From assembly GCA_030248065.1 (NCBI GenBank), contig JASAMV010002589.1, positions 1 through 64,000 of the forward strand: a DNA stretch of 64,000 nucleotides. The letters run 5' to 3'. The DNA is from Rhynchonema sp. JSB1_4 (Eukaryota; Nematoda; Chromadorea; Monhysterida; Xyalidae). This document shows, in pieces, positions 37,082 through 48,124 of this stretch. Made by a program: the position numbers and the translations under genes. Under the pieces are notes generated by a model. It ran no database searches. It saw only the letters and a program-made list of their open reading frames with translations, and had not been told where the DNA came from. Each line of letters opens with the position of its first letter. Position 1 is the stretch's first letter.

Positions 37082-39476
37082 ATGTCCAACACGTTGCGCG
37101 TGGGTCAGCTTAGCGAGTGTCGTGGACTGAGTCCGACGCCAAGATGTCCGTACCCAGGATTTTCTGAAGAAATGTCTTCAATAGTAGGTCAGCGTTCTGT
37201 AAGTCTTTTACTACCAGTCGTACATACTGTATACCATTATAATCTAAGGTAGATAATGGTGTACTGTTCTCTAGATCTTTCGTCTGGCCGGTGTCAACAT
37301 CGATCTGAAGAAGCACGTCTTCAGCAGCGTCACCGAAACATTAAAGATGATATACAACGGTACTGTCGATACAATGATCACGAGCTTGACGCCAACAAGC
37401 GAACGATTGAAGGTAAATTAGGCACAAATTCACTGTATTCCATTTGGACAACATTTGTTCTTCAGTCGGCCAAGGCGTCCGACAACATCCGCGCTTGGGA
37501 CGAACCGTTGGCGCTTGGCGGTGGTTGCAGCAGACAACCCCACCCCCGACCTGATGTACATCACGGTCAAGTCACTGTTGGTGTATGACCAATGGATTTG
37601 GGCTTTGTTCGTGCTCGTGTTTCTGTTAACGAGGAGCTACACTTGGGTGTGTGGCCGTTTCGCAGTTGCGTGCAAGAAGAACCAGAGGTGAATAGTTTCT
37701 TTGTAGGAATTTCTAATGTATTATACCTTAGATGATCAAAGGAAATGGAAACAGCACGACCGCGTTTGAATTCATTTACAGCTGTTCTCTAAGGGACATA
37801 ATTCATATTTGGAAAATGGGACCATTTTTTATTGCTGGAAGTGAAAGCCGCGATCAAGGTGACCATTCTTCAAAAAGAAGTACCGTCGAAAAGTGTCAAA
37901 TGAACTGTCAAAAAGGGTGCCAAAGGTGCACCTCCGGGAGTATAAGCACCAACTGATCTAGCCGCCCCCGAGCGTGATTTTCAGGCATCGTACGGAAGCA
38001 GCACATCACCGAATGAACGAAGTTGGAAAATCGATGTTGCACGATATGATCGCCACAGCGACGGAGTAAGTTGAAAAATCATAAGTCCTTCAAAAAGGTT
38101 TATTTCGCGATTCTGAAACCGGTTCTGGAACCGGTCAAATTTGCCGTATTGGTTTATGTTTCATTGAAGGGAACCAGTACCAGTGTCCACTCATAGAGGT
38201 CGATACCTTTGGTGGACCACCTCCTGTTGCGTCCCCAATGTACATAGTCTTATATATGTAATCATCGAAACATTTCTAGTTCGATGTGTGAACAAAAGTG
38301 TCAACGGATCGGAAGTCAAATGAAAATGTTTCGGTGATTGCATATATAAGACTACATACTGTATGTACATTGTAGACGCAATAAAAGGTGGTCCACCAAA
38401 GGTATCGACCTGCGAGTGGACACCGATGCTGGTGCACTTTAATGAAGCATAAACCAATACGGCAAATTAGACGGGTTCCAGAACCGGTTTCAGAATCGCG
38501 AAATAAGTCTTTTTGAAGGACTTATGATTTTTCAACTTACGTACGATGCCTGAAAATCACGCTCGGGGGGGGGGGCGGCTAGATCAGTTGGTGCTTATAC
38601 TCCCGGAGGTGCACCTTTGGCACACTTTTTGACAGTTCATTTGACACTGTTCGACGGTACTTCTTTTTGAAGGATGGTCACCTTGATTGCGGCTTTCACT
38701 TCCAGCAATAAAAAATGGTCCCATTTTCCAAATATGAATTATGTCCCTTGCACTTTAACGATGTCAAAGTCCTACGCGTTCCACGCCACACTCGTCGGCT
38801 ACTTTATGTTGCTGTTCAGTGGATTGTATGGAAATGGCATTTTGGCTGGTCTGTTGACCGACAACAAGCAGCATCCGTTCGATACGTTGGATGAACTGAT
38901 CGAATTGCTGAACAGTGGAAGGATCAGATTAAGTAGCGTTGAGGGATTTGGCTTTTGGGCATCTGCGTCGAGAGAGATGCAGCGTTTGAAAGCAACGTTC
39001 CATCTAAATCCGCCGTTGTGGGTCGATGACAAGAAAGCTATAGTGGATGAGCACAGCGAAGCGATCAGAGAAGGTCGACTTGTGTACATTGAACCGGTGG
39101 TCTATGCGAGCGAAATCAGCAAAGCATTATGTGGCACCAGGGTAGTGCCTCTGCCAGAACTGGGCGCTGCACGAAACGGATTGTTGTTCGCACCGAATGT
39201 GTCCGATCACGTGATCGCACGCATCAATCTGGCGATCGCTGAGTCGTACGTCGGACAACAGATGATCCGGTTGAGATATGAGGAATTAAGACAAAGGGAA
39301 CACACTGAGACTTGCAGCAAGAAGGAAGAGGACAAGCACGATGTTGGTGGCTGACGAAAATTGGATTCTGGAATGCGCTTGGCAGTTTTGGCTTCTTGGC
39401 TTCTGGTCTTGCTCTCGCTTCGATTGCCTTTGTGTGTGAGAAGATCTGGGGTGCCATAATACTGCAATGTGCGTAG
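37082..39476 (+). pseudogene. Ionotropic-receptor-like B, broken copy
   Basis: Exon remnants align with receptors A and C: 37082-37183 (MSNTLRVGQLSEC...), 37275-37412, 37466-37687, then a fourth exon resuming at about 38750 and running to about 39476. Three lesions are visible. A 7-bp duplication (TTGGCGC-type, about 37508-37521) makes exon 3 222 nt long instead of the 215 of copy C and shifts the frame. A 959-bp palindrome (37791-38749) sits exactly at the start of the fourth exon and separates its acceptor (ACAG at 37777-37780) from the coding part. One base is missing near 39351, giving TGA at 39352 where A and C continue into M4. The remaining M3/S2 sequence is well preserved, so inactivation appears recent. 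Rescue by alternative splicing cannot be excluded. Confidence 0.8.
37791..38749. mobile_element. 0.96-kb palindromic insertion in receptor B
   Basis: The left end AAGGGACATAATTCATATTT reads inverted at the right end (…ATTATGTCCCTT). The arms of roughly 450 bp match almost throughout, with a centre near 38275-38320. The left arm alone contains an extra segment, 37994-38066. Flanks TGTTCTCTAA and TGCACTTTAA are similar and could be a decayed target duplication, but that is weak. The element splits a conserved exon of the receptor. Confidence 0.85.
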
Positions 39477-39748
39477 CTAATAAAAGATTATGGCATCAAT
39501 TGCCTGTATGTATACATGTAGCTCAGCTGTGCTCGGCAGTGGAACTTCTGGGAGATTTTCCCGAACAATGTTTTAGGCTCAAGCTGGTTTCTCTGGAAGT
39601 GATTAAGTCACAGCAATAAAGTTAAAGGAGCAAAAAATCTCACCGCCACCATATTACTGTCATTAATTGTTTGATTTCTTATATTATGTCATTATAATCG
39701 GTTAACTTGATCCTGTCTGCACACACCATTGTTTGGTGTACCGTTCGT

Positions 39749-42700
39749 CACAACAAAAAAACGTGTGGGATGCTACTTGATGCACTTTGCATATACTAGC
39801 ATCAGATGAGTTCATTTGCATCCCAATGGGCTTTGCATTTGCTAGCATCACGAAAAAAAATGAGAAAGAAATTGTTTTGGAAGAGAAAAGATACCAACAG
39901 ATATAGAAAGGCTTGCCGCCATTTGACTTATTTTTTCAAGTTTTCGACGAAAAAAACTGTGTCGAAAAAATTTGAACTGTCGGCGTCGGAACTTTTCGGA
40001 AAAAATCTCAATAAAAAGGGTATTTTGGCCATACCTACCGTGCTTGCATTCCAAGTAACGTATGTGCAGTACTACATAAGCCAAACCGACCCACACGCAC
40101 ATAAAACAAGCTGGTGCACCCAAGAACGTGTTCTGTTAGGCTTTCATGTGGATCTGTGCCACATACCTACAGCGCTTGCGTTCCAAGTAATGTACGTACA
40201 GTGCTGAGCCAAAACGAACCACACGCACACAAAACAAGCTGGTGCACCCAAGAAGGCGTTCTGTTTGGCTCTCATGTAGATCTGTGCCCATACCTACAGT
40301 GCTTGCATTCCAAGTAATGTACGTACGGTACTAAACCAAAACGAACCACACGCACACAAAACAAGCCGGTGCGCCCAAGAAAGCGTTCCGTTTGGATTAC
40401 ATGTGGATCTGTGTCCATACTTACAGTGCTTGCATTCCAAGTAATGTATGTACAGTACTAAGCCGAAACGAACCACACGCACACAAAACAAGCCGGTGCG
40501 CCCAAGAAAGCGTTCCGTTTGGATTACATGTGGATCTGTGTCCATACTTACAGTGCTTGCATTCCAAGTAATGTATGTACAGTACTAAGCCGAAACGAAC
40601 CCACATGCACACAAAACAAGCTGGTGCACCCAAGAAGGTGTTCTGTTAGGCTTTCATGTGGATCTGTGCCACATACCTACAGTGCTTGCATTCCAAGTAA
40701 TGTATGTACAGTACTAAGCAGAAAAGGAACCCACATGCACACAAAACAAGCTGGTGCACCCAAGAAGGTGTTCTTTTAGGCTTTCATGTGGATCTGTGCC
40801 ACATACCTACAGTGCTTGCATTCCAAGTAATGTATGTACAGTACTAAGCCGAAACGAACCCACATGCACACAAAACAAGCTGGTGCACCCAAGAAGGTGT
40901 TCTGTTAGGCTTTCATGTGGATCTGTGCCACATACCTACAGTGCTTGCATTCCAAGTAATGTATGTACAGTACTAAGCCGAAACGAACCCACATGCACAC
41001 AAAACAAGCTGGTGCACCCAAGAAGGTGTTCTGTTAGGCTTTCATGTGGATCTGTGCCACATACCTACAGTGCTTGCATTCCAAGTAATGTATGTACAGT
41101 ACTAAGCCGAAACGAACCCACATGCACACAAAACAAGCTGTCACCCAAAAGGTTTCTTTAGCTTTCATGGATCTGTGCCCTACCTACATGCTTCTTCCAA
41201 TATTCGACCGAACCCACATGCACACAAAACAAGCTGATGCACCCAAGAAGGTGTTCTGTTAGGCTTTCATGTGGATCTGTGCCACATACCTACAGTGCTT
41301 GCATTCCAAGTAACGTATGTACAGTACTAAGCCAAACCAACTCACACGCACACAAAACAAGCTGGTGCACCCAAGAAGGTGTTCTGTTAGGCTTTCATGT
41401 GGATCTGTGCCACATACCTACAGTGCTTGCATTCCAAGTAATGTATGTACAGTACTAAGCCGAAACGAACCCACATGCACACAAAACAAGCTGGTGCACC
41501 CAAGAAGGTGTTCCGTTTGGATTACATGTGGATCTGTGCCCATACCTACAGTGCTTGCATTCCAAGTAATGTACGTACGGTACTAAGCCAAAACGAACCA
41601 CACGCACACAAAACAAGCCGGTGCGCCCAAGAAAGCGTTCCGTTTGGATTACATGTGGATCTTGCCCATACCTACAGTGCTTGCATTCCAAGTAATGTAC
41701 GTACAGTACTAACCCAAAACGAACCACACGCACACAAAACAAGCTGGTGCACCCAAGAAGGTGTTCTGTTAGGCTTTCATGTGGATCTGTGCAACATACC
41801 CACCGTGCTTGCTTTCCAAGTAATGTACGTGCGGTACTAAGCCAAAACAAACCACACGCACACAAAACAAGCTGGTGCACCCAAGAAAGCGTTCCGTTTG
41901 GATTACATGTGGATCTGTGCCCATACCTACAGTGCTTGCATTCCAAGTAATGTACGTACAGCACTAAGCCAAACCAACCCACACGCACACAAAACAAGCC
42001 GGTGCGCCCAAGAAAGCGTTCCGTTTGGATTACATGTGGATCTGTGCCCATACCTACAGTGCTTGCATTCCAAGTAATGTACGTACAGTACTAAGCCAAA
42101 CCAACCCACACGCACACAAAACAAGCTGGTGCACCCAAGAAGGTGTTCTGTTAGGCTTTCATGTGGATCTGTGCCACATACCTACAGTGCTTGCATTCCA
42201 AGTAATGTATGTACAGTACTAAGCCGAAACGAACCCACATGCACACAAAACAAGCTGATGCACCCAAGAAGGTGTTCTGTTAGGCTTTCATGTGGATCTG
42301 TGCCACATACCTACAGTGCTTGCATTCCAAGTAATGTATGTACAGTACTAAGCCAAAACGAACCACACGCACACAAAACAAGCTGGTGCACCCAAGAAGG
42401 TGTTCTGTTTGGCTCTCATGTGGATCTGTGCCCATACCTACCGTGCTTGCATTCCAAGTAATGTACGTACAGTACTAACCCAAAACGAACCCACACGCAC
42501 ACAAAACAAGCCGGTGCGCCCAAGAAAGCGTTCCGTTTGCATTACATGTGGATCTGTGCCCATACCTACAGTGCTTGCATTCCAAGTAATGTACGTACAG
42601 TACTAAGCCAAACCAACCCACACGCACACAAAACAAGCTGGTGCACCCAAGAAGGTGTTCTGTTTGGCTTTCATGTGGATCTGTGCCACATACCTACAGT

Positions 42701-45144
42701 GCTTGCATTCCAAGTAATGTATGTACAGTACTAAGCCGAAACGAACCCACATGCACACAAAACAAGCTGGTGCACCCAAGAAGGTGTTCTGTTAGGCTTT
42801 CATGTGGATCTGTGCCACATACCTACAGTGCTTGCATTCCAAGTAATGTATGTACAGTACTAAGCCAAACCAACCCACACGCACACAAAACAAGCTGGTG
42901 CACCCAAGAAGGTGTTCTGTTAGGCTTTCATGTGGATCTGTGCCACATACCTACAGTGCTTGCATTCCAAGTAATGTATGTACAGTACTAAGCCGAAACG
43001 AACCCACACGCACACAAAACAAGCTGGTGCACCCAAGAAGGTGTTCTGTTAGGCTTTCATGTGGATCTGTGCCACATACCTACAGTGCTTGCATTCCAAG
43101 TAATGTATGTACAGTACTAAGCCGAAACGAACCCACATGCACACAAAACAAGCTGGTGCACCCAAGAAGGTGTTCTGTTAGGCTTTCATGTGGATCTGTG
43201 CCACATACCTACAGTGCTTGCATTCCAAGTAATGTATGTACAGTACTAAGCCGAAACGAACCCACATGCACACAAAACAAGCTGATGCACCCAAGAAGGT
43301 GTTCTGTTAGGCTTTCATGTGGATCTGTGCCACATACCTACAGTGCTTGCATTCCAAGTAACGTATGTACAGTACTAAGCCAAACCAACTCACACGCACA
43401 CAAAACAAGCTGGTGCACCCAAGAAGGTGTTCTGTTAGGCTTTCATGTGGATCTGTGCCACATACCTACAGTGCTTGCATTCCAAGTAATGTATGTACAG
43501 TACTAAGCCGAAACGAACCCACATGCACACAAAACAAGCTGGTGCACCCAAGAAGGTGTTCCGTTTGGATTACATGTGGATCTGTGCCCATACCTACAGT
43601 GCTTGCATTCCAAGTAATGTACGTACGGTACTAAGCCAAAACGAACCACACGCACACAAAACAAGCCGGTGCGCCCAAGAAAGCGTTCCGTTTGGATTAC
43701 ATGTGGATCTGTGCCCATACCTACAGTGCTTGCATTCCAAGTAATGTACGTACAGTACTAAGCCAAACCAACCCACACGCACACAAAACAAGCTGGTGCA
43801 CCCAAGAAGGTGTTCTGTTAGGCTTTCATGTGGATCTGTGCCACATACCTACAGTGCTTGCATTCCAAGTAATGTATGTACAGTACTAAGCCGAAACGAA
43901 CCCACATGCACACAAAACAAGCTGGTGCACCCAAGAAGGTGTTCTGTTAGGCTTTCATGTGGATCTGTGCCACATACCTACAGTGCTTGCATTCCAAGTA
44001 ATGTATGTACAGTACTAAGCCGAAACGAACCCACATGCACACAAAACAAGCTGGTGCACCCAAGAAGGTGTTCTGTTAGGCTTTCATGTGGATCTGTGCC
44101 ACATACCTACAGTGCTTGCATTCCAAGTAATGTATGTACAGTACTAAGCCAAAACGAACCACACGCACACAAAACAAGCCGGTGCGCCCAAGAAGGTGTT
44201 CTGTTAGGCTTTCATGTGGATCTGTGCCACATACCTACAGTGCTTGCATTCCAAGTAATTTATGTACAGTACTAAGCCAAACCAACCCACACGCACACAA
44301 AACAAGCTGGTGCACCCAAGAAGGTGTTCTGTTAGGCTTTCATGTGGATCTGTGCCACATACCTACAGTGCTTGCATTCCAAGTAATGTATGTACAGTAC
44401 TAAGCCGAAACGAACCCACATGCACACAAAACAAGCTGGTGCACCCAAGAAGGTGTTCCGTTTGGATTACATGTGGATCTGTGCCCATACCTACAGTGCT
44501 TGCATTCCAAGTAATGTACGTACGGTACTAAGCCAAAACGAACCACACGCACACAAAACAAGCCGGTGCGCCCAAGAAAGCGTTCCGTTTGGATTACATG
44601 TGGATCTGTGCCCATACCTACAGTGCTTGCATTCCAAGTAATGTACGTACAGTACTAAGCCAAACCAACCCACACGCACACAAAACAAGCTGGTGCACCC
44701 AAGAAGGTGTTCTGTTAGGCTTTCATGTGGATCTGTGCCACATACCTACAGTGCTTGCATTCCAAGTAATGTATGTACAGTACTAAGCAGTACTTGCCCC
44801 CCGCCCCGGAATAAGCCCCCCCCCAAGTGGGCCGGGGGCAGTGAATTAATAGTGCCCCCCAGAATAAGCCCCCGCCCCGGAACAAGCCCCCCCGGTGGGG
44901 GCAGTGAGTGAAAAGAGCCCCCCCCAAAAAAACACCGAAACCTAGCCGTCATCTGACCGAAACAAGTGATTTTTGACCACCTGCAACGTTGATGTAGTCG
45001 GATGCTACATCAACCTGCATCAGAAACTGCATCAAGCGCATCAACGGGTCTTTGATGTAAACTTGATGCAAACTTCCTTATACTCCTGCATCAACTTTGC
45101 ATCAGACTTGCATCAAGTAGCATCCCACACGTTTTTTTGTTGTG
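39749..45144. mobile_element. 5.4-kb non-autonomous DNA element carrying a satellite array
   Basis: The termini are perfect 36-bp inverted repeats (39749-39784 and 45109-45144, starting CACAACAAAAAAACGTGTGG). Subterminal DNA on both sides is packed with short TTGATGCA/GCATC units, the arrangement often seen as transposase-binding sites. Inside lie about 37 copies of a 128-bp repeat (40030-44788) and a C-rich block (44790-44935). No transposase frame is present, so it would need help from elsewhere. I could not find a convincing target-site duplication next to the ends. It sits between receptor pseudogene B and receptor C. Confidence 0.85.
40030..44788. repeat. 128-bp satellite array, about 37 units
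   Basis: Head-to-tail units of 128 bp, each containing CACACAAAACAAGCTGGTGC, TGTGGATCTGTGCC and TGCTTGCATTCCAAGTAATG. Unit variants differ mainly at AAGGTGTTCTGTTAGGCTTTC versus AAAGCGTTCCGTTTGGATTAC. Variant order repeats at larger spacing (897 and 2048 bp), showing higher-order amplification. One unit around 41140-41215 is badly degraded. Long open frames in all directions come from the repeat length and are not genes. Read lengths may have mis-set the copy number. Confidence 0.95.
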
Positions 45145-45778
45145 TATCGTATTATTGCTGACAATCATCGTGTTCCGTTTCAGTAGGCGGCAATGAGAAA
45201 TACTTTCACCATTAGCGACTTTGCATGCTGGTGCGACTGCCTGGAACTGCAGCTGCGTTTCAAAGACTTCTGGTCTTTGTTCCAGTCTTCCACGCACGCA
45301 AATTTTCTCATATTGAATTTCGTGAAAGCAGAAAGTACAAAAATATGACTAAATCTATTTTCTTCACACAGGAGATGGGTATCTCTGGTGAGTCAAGATT
45401 TCAACTCTGAGACATGACAACTTTTACGCTGGTTAAAATAAGTGCTCGAACTCTATTACAAAATATGATTCAAACAAAATTTTCTCCTCATGGTCCACAA
45501 GCTCAAAATGGATAAGTATAATTACACCTTAACACAACCACAGCTACTGTTTTGCTGTCCCGGCAGTCAATTTCAACTGTCTCGGGCGTAACATGATCCA
45601 ATCTGACAATATTTGTCCTAACATCAAATTATTGTCGGTTGAGGTCCGGATGTTTAGTTTGTCTAAATAAAAGCATGTTTCTTGTCAAACAATCAGTCAA
45701 AAAATCGTGAGCGTTCGTTCTCTCACGTTCGTAGTGCATCAAACATTAGTTTTAGCCGTCACCCAAGTGTGTGAAGTT

Positions 45779-47254
45779 ATGATCACTCCAACTGAACAAA
45801 CGTCCAGGAACCTGAGCGTGGCCTACTTCAGCCGATGCCCGTTTACTTCTGGACTGAGGAGCACACCAAAATGTCCGTACCCGGGATTGGAACAAGAGAT
45901 AGCTTCAATGGTACGTCAATTCTCTGGCTCATCTTAGAGTGGCAGAGTGTGGAAGTTGAGATAGACAATCTAACTTTCAAGATATTTCGTCTGGCTGGTG
46001 TCAACTTTGATCTGAAGCATTATCCAAACTACAGCACCCTCAGCGATATGTTGATGACAATATACAACGGCACCTTCGATACGATTATCGTTAGTTTGAC
46101 TCCAACAACCGAACGATTGAAGGTGTGTTCATGTCTTTATTTGTACGACCTCCAAGGGTCGGCGGATAAATAATGTTTGTTCTTCAGTCGGCCAAGGCGT
46201 CCGACAACATCCGAGCGTGGGACGAACCGTTGGCGGTGGTTGCAGCAGACAACCCCATCCCCGACCTGATGCACTCCACGGTCAAGTCATTGTTGGTGTA
46301 TGACCAATGGATCTGGGCGCTGTTCGCGTTCGTGTTTCTGTTGACGAGGGGCTACACCTGGATTTGTGGTGCATTTTCGGTCGAAGGAAAGAAGAACCAG
46401 AGGTATTGTCCACTATTTTAGGGACTTGAAAAATGCAGTTGGCGACATCACCACCGTTGTGCAGTAAACGCGAAGTTTTCCAGATCCTATTCCATTACAG
46501 ATATGCTCTAACGACGTCAAAATCTTACGCGTTCCACGTCACGATTGTGGGATACTTCACGTTGCTGTTCAGTGGATTGTATGGAAATGGAATTCTGGCA
46601 GGTCTTTTGACCGAAAACAAGTTGCACTCATTCAACACGTTAGATGAACTGATCGAATTGCTCAATGGCGGTAAGATAAGATTAAGTGCCGTGGACGGGA
46701 TGAGCATCTGGGAATCTGAGACCAGTGAAATACAGCGCCTCAAAGCGACGTTTCGACGAAATCCACCGTTGTGGGTTTATGGCACAAGGCAGGTTGTGAC
46801 CAAATACAACCAGTCAATCATAGAGGGTCGACTTGTGTACATTGATTCGGTGCGGCAACTAAATAGAAACTTCCAAGGAATATGTGCTACGCGAAGGGTG
46901 CCTCTGCCAGAACTGGGCGCTGCACGAAACGGACTATTGTTCGCACCGAATGTGTCCGATCACGTGATCGCACGCATCAATCTGGCGATCGCTGAGTCGT
47001 ACGTCGGACAACAGATGATCCGCTTGAGATATCAGAAATTAGGACAAAGGGAACGGACTGAGACTTGCAGCAAGAAGGATGAGGACGACAAAAATGTTGG
47101 TGGATTGGTGAAAATTGGAATCTTGAATGCGCTCGGCGGTTTTGCCTTCTTGGCGGCTGGTCTCGTCTTTGCTGCGCTTGCGTTACTGGGCGAAAAGTCC
47201 TGGGAACGAATCTGTTGGACGCTGCAGTCAGGTGAACGAAAAATCCGAGAGTGA
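45779..47254 (+). CDS. Ionotropic-receptor-like protein C
   Basis: Exons 45779-45910, 45982-46122, 46188-46402 and 46501-47254 join in phase to 413 aa, with exon borders matching receptor A exactly. S1 contains IFRLAGVNFDL and LTPTTERLK (ligand-contact Arg). M1 is LLVYDQWIWALFAFVFLLTRGY, M3 is VGYFTLLFSGLYGNGILAGLLT, S2 starts FNTLDELIELL, and M4 is ALGGFAFLAAGLVFAALALL. As in A, there is no room for a pore loop between M1 and M3. The S2 segment beginning VPLPELGAARNGLLFAPNV is almost identical in DNA to A and B, whereas flanking parts are much more diverged. The ATG chosen gives the shortest form. The frame is open upstream to about 45707 and a signal-peptide exon may be missing. AATAAA lies 303 bp past the stop. 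Confidence 0.82.
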
Positions 47255-47556
47255 TAGATACCATACACGCCTGCACAGTATACCTCGCGTAATCTTTGAA
47301 GCGAAAGCGATTTGTTTCATTTATTTTCATCTTTCTTCCGCCGTTTTCGATTTATTATCAGGTGGTTCACTCGTATGTACTTCAAGAAATATGTTTTGTT
47401 GGGAAACGTTGTCAGTTCTGTTATTCAAAAATCTGAGGATTATTCTACATCGGTTGTGAGCGCTATTTTTAGCTTTTTACTTTACTTTCCAAGGCTCTGC
47501 AAATGTGTCTGTTCCCTTTAACAAGGTTCTCCCATCCTGTCGTGTTTTAATGCGCC

Positions 47557-47562
47557 AATAAA
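47557..47562 (+). promoter_or_regulatory. Probable polyadenylation signal AATAAA
   Basis: AATAAA 303 bp after the receptor C stop, the first such hexamer I see on that strand downstream of the gene. Confidence 0.4.
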
Positions 47563-47629
47563 GTCAGTGATTGTGTCAATGATGCGTTGAGCTATGTATA
47601 CCTTAGCTATAGTAACAAGCAATGCGCTC

Positions 47630-47720
47630 ACCTGGTTCCAATGGCACGCAGCTTCCGATTGAAATGCATGATTTTATTAGAATGCAATTTGCGTATCGTG
47701 TCTTCGCTGATAATGAATAA
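47630..47720 (-). other. Exon-like segment, paralogue of 49152-49252
   Basis: Read on the minus strand, this segment stays open, ends ...ATTGGAACCAG before a GTGAGC donor, and has a close relative 1.5 kb away with the same ending (GGAACCAG / GTGAGA) and shared translation pattern (K.M..FNR.L...GTR). This looks like a duplicated exon of a small gene I cannot identify. Neighbouring exons were not found. Confidence 0.35.
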
Positions 47721-48124
47721 AGTTACCGAAATCCGAAGTTAATTCGTGGCCTGCGTCAAGTGAGAAATGCAATGTGCACAAAGTTCTCAAGCACACCGCG
47801 TCCACAACTGAACTCGCAAACTGTTTTGTAACTGTGACCCTGTGAGAGGCCCATGACAACCCTCACAACACTCTGGCCTGCAGGCTTGGGTTAAAAAAAA
47901 GTAAAAATTTTTTTGTAAAAAAAATTTTTTTTACAAAAAAAGCTCGCCACTTTTTCGGTTTTTAAAAATTAGAAAAGTAAGTTCACTTTTTTTTATTATT
48001 TCACAACTTTTTTTTATTATTTTCCCCCTTTTTATGGTAAAAATGCATGTTTTTATACATGTTTCTACTTGTTTTTTCTCAAAAAAATCGCCTGCGGCGC
48101 TTGTATTTCGCATCGGTACAGTGT

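Noticed and set aside
37732..38757. Normal intron containing an alternative exon in receptor B
   Set aside because: The segment is almost wholly a palindrome, absent from A and C, and sits between the acceptor and the coding part of exon 4, so insertion explains it better.
40030..44788. Long overlapping open frames on both strands (60-220 codons) encoding HPRRCSVRLSCGSVPHTY-type repeats
   Set aside because: They arise from the 128-bp unit, whose length leaves some frames open over several units; every frame on both strands is open in pieces and no splice or start context is kept.
40030..44788. CRISPR-like array
   Set aside because: There are no unique spacers, repeats are contiguous 128-bp units, and the genome is eukaryotic.
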